DNA from: Owenia fusiformis
Lineage: Eukaryota > Annelida > Polychaeta > Sabellida > Oweniidae
Assembly (NCBI GenBank): GCA_903813345.2
Contig: CAIIXF020000005.1
Coordinates: 41,581,394-41,645,393, forward strand
DNA length: 64,000 nucleotides
Direction of reading: 5' to 3'
Positions 49,501 to 55,500 of this stretch are shown piece by piece. The notes beneath the pieces were generated by a model. That model did no database searches. It saw only the letters and a list, made by a program, of their open reading frames with translations, and had not been told where the DNA came from. Position 1 is the first letter of the stretch; every line of letters starts with the position of its first letter. The translations under genes and the position numbers were made by a program.

Positions 49501-52500
49501 GGGGATTTTGACAAAACAATTTTTGAAATTCATATTTGTGTTTACTGGGATGCATTTCAGAAGTCTCTACTCCCTGGACAAGTGCTATGTCAAAATCCCA
49601 CCCTGGGGTGGGGGGGGGCTGGGGTGGGGGGTGTCACGCAAACCTCTGACTAGTTACATAGTCACAGATTTTTCTATTCATTGTTGCTACATGTATGGTT
49701 GCATTAGTATGATGGTTTCAAATGGAATATGCAATCAAAACAATAAGACTATGAACATAACAACATAAAAAATTATTGTATTAAACTATTCTTGTTTTTA
49801 AAGAAGGTGAAATAAAACATTTAATTTGAACATGTTATCTGGCTATTCATCTGTAATATTTACATGTAGAAGTGCACACTAACGTCTAACATCATTATCA
49901 CTTTGAGGTTACCTCCAGCTTCACTTAACATTGATCAAAAGCCATCAACTATAACTTTTGTTTTTCATATTTTAATCCTCCAAATTCTTACCCTGCGTGC
50001 AGAGTCTAGTTAAACTACGAAGACGAAGCTCTCTTTTAAGAAGTGAAGTCAAACGAATGCAAAGGGTACCAAATTCTAGGTATTTGGGAGGAGATGTTTA
50101 ATCAAAATGTTATATTTTTGACTCCTACGGAAATGAATTCACCATTAGAAGTTTAAAGAAATTACTTTTTAAAAGTGTGAAATCACAAAAATATGGCCTA
50201 TATCATACGATGTACTTGAGCATGGAGATATATTTTCCAAATGTCTGGAAGTCAAACCAAGTTTCAGGTTGCATAAATTACCGTAAAATGCTTTATACTC
50301 CCAGCAAATATTTCAAACTATTTCTTATATACATATAAATCACGAATGGAAAATAAATCACAGTTCTCTCCAAACGATTTAATGCTAAGTTTCTATCATT
50401 TTCCTTTATCAAAGCATAATATACAGTATAATGATGTTATCATAAGATGTTATTAAAAACTTAGATGGTTCAACAATTAAGTCAAACTCATTTTTCTGTT
50501 TTCTTCTGACCCGCACACTTTTTTCAGGCCAAACCCGGCCGACCCTAAAAATAGTTTAAAATACCTGACACCTCTAATATTTCCGAGTGTATAACTTACC
50601 CAAATATACAATATAATATGATATGATGCATATTTAATAATGTAATATATAATATATCCATGTTTATTTTACAGTTGTCACAAAGCTGCACAAAATTACA
50701 GGAGTTGGATCTGTCATATGTCAGCCAGCTATCAAACAGGCCAGATTCAGAAAGCCTTTGGACTCTCCCCACCTCCCTCACACAGCTATCTCTTTGTGGA
50801 ATACTCCTTGATGACAGAGATCTGTTTGTTGAGTGTGTAATAAGATTAACATCATTAAAAGGAATAAAGTTGAGTGGTGTGAGTGCACTCTGTGATGATA
50901 CACTCAGTAAGGTGAGTGAGATTTCACTCAGTTATAGATCACTCAGGCTCAGATCATTCAGAATTGGACCACTCAGGTTTAGATCCCTTCAGGCTACATA
51001 ACTCATGCATAGATCTGATTTCTGTAATTAAATGATAAAAAATATACTTGCTTATACAAGTTTTCCTCATACATTTTTAGATGCATCATAAACATTAAAA
51101 AATGTTTGAACAGCAAACTACTATTATAAGATGGAGATTGAGAATTTAAAGATTTTTGGCACAGTATGCCGAGTCATTTACAAGGCCACCATTAACTCTA
51201 CAAGTGTGCTATTTATCACTGCTTGAGAAACATTCAACTCAATCACTTTTTTCAGATACTCAGTAAGATAGGTTCAAACTTGGAAATCCTGGATCTGGGA
51301 TGTAGCATCACAAATAATATAACAGACGAGGGTTTGAAAAGTGTGAATAAATACTGTGATAACCTTGAGTCACTTGTCATCAACCTGCTTACTACAATCA
51401 CTGGTGTAACTCTCATACCAATGTTCCAAGACACGACAAGAGCGAGCAATTTCAAGTCGCTCTATTTAAGCTGCCGTAAGGTAGGTTTGTGACCACATAT
51501 ATATACATGTTAAGCTAGGCATTAAAAACTTGTAACATTTTTTGTAACAAACTGATAAATTACAAAGTAAAAAATAAATAAAACCTGTTGTGATGGCAAC
51601 AAATTATGGGACTTAGTAATGCCATTGACTTATAATTCAAATTGCTTATAAGTAAGACATGGCTGGACTGGATGCATCAATGATTAAACATGTGTGAAAC
51701 TTTTCTTAGTATTCACATTTTGTGAAAATGTTTGTTCCCATAATGTCAAATGATTCTTCTTATCAAAGTGAAACATTTCCTTTGATTTATATGTTACCTT
51801 TTCAATGAATTAATTGTCAAATTAGTTGGACTCAATCTGGAAATACTGCATGCAACAATAAGTTACAACAATCAATGCTTAATAACAATTTCTAAATATT
51901 TATTGAAAAAGTTATGCCAGTTTAAACTGTTTTACAACTTATTTTATACTTTATACCTTTACACCGATGGTTCTTATATGATCCAGATCTTTTTGTGTGG
52001 ATTATTTTGTAACAAATCCTAATCTAATTTTATTCTACCCAAGCACTTAGTTCTAATGTTCTAATGTTTTTCAACATACTCCCATCCTGTCACTGGGCAT
52101 GGCGCATACAATTTGCCAGTTTCATATGTTGCTCCTGTCAATTTACATGCCTTACTGCCCTTGTTGTAGTTCAAAGACTTGCACTTATGTTTAACAAGAC
52201 AATATTGCCAACAATCTTCCTTGGTTGCAACATTGGCAAAGTTTGCAATTGTTTTTGCTTTGATGCATGAGTTTGGAAGATCTAGCCTGTGTCCTGTAAT
52301 GTGTAGAATGTAGAATTAATGATTGAGTTTTGTGACCTGATAGTATGAACAGTGATCTCACTGTAAATCCCCAGTTGAAAATTCGAAAATTTATTGCACC
52401 GAGTTGAGGAATAGTTACATAATGAATAAGAAACTTGATACATAAATAGAAATATTCCTGATATTCTATATCTGTATGACTTACCAAGAGGGTATCTTTG

Positions 52501-55500
52501 CCTATATGTCCACCCATCATGGTGGGGACAGGGGACATTAAAATCATCATATGCTGTGTTGGAATAAACTTCAGACAGTATACACACTTTAGCCATTATA
52601 TGGTACTCTATAGACCTGCATGTGAATCCTATTGCTCCATGTTTACACTTGTATATGCATGAACCAACAGTTGCTATATTAAAATATACGTCATTGTTGT
52701 GCCCATCTATACAAGCATGAGAGATCTTCAGCCAAGACTGATCTTCGTCACTCACTAGAATGTAGTGTTACATATTTATAGTTACATCTGTTTACATCTT
52801 ATGTCTTTTTGCCACATCCTTGGGTGCTATATTGTTAATTTTATTTATCTCACAGGCTCATCAATTGCTAAAATGTAATTTTTGACTCATGAATAAAATC
52901 AAGATTCTTACTGCACGATGCTGCTAGTATCACCAATATAATGCAAACTAAAAATAAAATAAAATTGAATTTTTCAAAGTGAATTAATACTGCACATACT
53001 GTTTATAGTTTTGTATATCAACTTTAAATCTACCTGATTTCATGCTAATGTGCCGTTCCAATAACAATTACAAATCCTCAAACCCAGTATGGACTAAATA
53101 AAAAAATACACTCTATAAACATGCAGTGAGTCTAAAAGTTTACAATATGGTTTTGCTTTTTCTATTTGGATTACATGCCATTTGCTTAAAGGCTGGTCAT
53201 TGATCTAAAGCTATTCTGTTATTGTATGGTTTTCAAACTTTTCCATCACCCCTGCTACCAATGTACCAGTACAGTCAAATATATAGTACTGATCCTATCA
53301 TGCTTTTGATCATATCATTTGTCATTGAGAATATTCTCTTTTGTATTTTACCATTAAAAAATACTATATGTATTTCTACAGTGAAAAAGTGAAACAAATC
53401 ACTCAGTTGTGCTTTAAGAACTTAACATTTTTATATCATGATGAATTCAACAGTACGTGTAATAAAATTTGATTTTCTCTGTGTAAATATTTTGCTGAAT
53501 ATGAAGGGAGAGATGTGCTGATATGCACATATGCCAAGCTAGTTACAATTCATATGACCAGATAGTGCAGTGTAAATTGTCACGTAGTACATAGAATGCA
53601 ATGTGTTTTACATGCTAACACTCTATTGAAGGTCATATAAATGTTGTGTAGGCTCCAGTAATTATCTATATGTGCTGCTCCAGAAATAAGATGATGAAAA
53701 ATGTTAAAAATGCCACCTAGCATACTGATTTATTGTATGGTTGACAAAAGCTAAAGATTTTATAACATTGAATTACTGCATTCCAGTGCAGGTCTCAGTT
53801 TATATACAGGGTGGCCCAGAACATGTAATAAAAATGTACTGTATTTTGTCACATTTTCAGCTATGTGTAGAGGTGCTGTATGCTGTAGCCAGTGGCTGCC
53901 ATAACATAGAGCTATTGGACTTATCAGGCCTCAGTTTATATACAGGGTTGGCTAAAAGTGTGATAAAATGTACCGTATTTTGTCATATTTTCAGCTAAGT
54001 GTAGAGGTGCTGTATGCTGTAGCCAGTGGCTGCCATAACATAGAGCTATTGGACCTATCAGGCCTCAGTTTATATACAGGGTGTGCCAAAATGTCTAATA
54101 AAATGTACTGTATTTTGTCATATTTTAGCTAAGTGTAGAGGTGCTGTATGCTGTAGCCAGTGGTTGCCATAACATAGAGCTATTGAACTTATCAGGCCTC
54201 AGTTTATATACAGGGTTGGCCAAAACATCTAATAAAATGTACTCTATTTTGTCATATTTTCAGCTAAGTGTAGAGGTACTGTATGCTGTAGCCAGTGGCT
54301 GCCATAACATGGAGCTATTGGACCTATCAGGCCTCAGTTTATATACAGGGTGTGCCAAAACATCTAATAAAATGTACTGTATTTTGTCATATTTTCAGCT
54401 AAGTGTAGAGGTGCTGTATGCTGTAGCCAGTGGCTGCCATAACATAGAGCTATTGGACCTATCAGGCCTCAGTTTATATACAGGGTTGGCCAAAACATCT
54501 AATAAAATGTACTGTATTTTGTCATATTTTCAGCTAAGTGTAGAGGTGCTGTATGCTGTAGCCAGTGGCTGCCATAACATAGAGCTATTGGACCTATCAG
54601 GCCTCAGTTTATATACAGGGTGTGCCAAAATGTCTAATAAAATGTACTGTATTTTGTCATATTTTAGCTAAGTGTAGAGGTGCTGTATGCTGTGGCCAGT
54701 GGCTGCCATAACATAGAGCTATTGGACCTATCAGGCCTCAGTTTATATACAGGGTGTGCCAAAATGTCTAATAAAATGTACTGTATTTTGTCATATTTTA
54801 GCTAAGTGTAGAGGTGCTGTATGCTGTGGCCAGTGGTTGCCATAACATAGAGCTATTGGACCTATCAGGCCTCAGCTTATATACAGGGTGTGCCAAAATG
54901 TCTAATAAAATGTACTGTATTTTGTCATATTTTCAGCTAAGTGTAGAGGTGCTGTATGCTGTAGCCAGTGGCTGCCATAACATAGAGCTATTGGACCTAT
55001 CAGGCCTCAGTTTATATACAGGGTGTGCCAAAATGTCTAATAAAATGTACTGTATTTTGTCATATTTTAGCTAAGTGTAGAGGTGCTGTATGCTGTGGCC
55101 AGTGGTTGCCATAACATAGAGCTATTGGACCTATCAGGCCTCAGCTTATATACAGGGTGTGCCAAAATGTCTAATAAAATGTACTGTATTTTGTCACACT
55201 TTCAGCTAAATGTAGAGGTGATGTGTGCTGTAGCCAGTGGCTGCCATAACATAGAGCTATTGGACCTATCAGGCCTCAGTTTATATACAGGGTTGGCCAA
55301 AACATCTAATAAAATGTACTGTATTTTGTCATATTTTCAGCTAAGTGTAGAGGTGCTGTATGCTGTAGCCAGTGGCTGCCATAACATAGAGCTATTGGAC
55401 CTATCAGGCCTCAGTTTATATACAGGGTGTGCCAAAATGTCTAATAAAATGTACTGTATTTTGTCATATTTTAGCTAAGTGTAGAGGTGCTGTATGCTGT

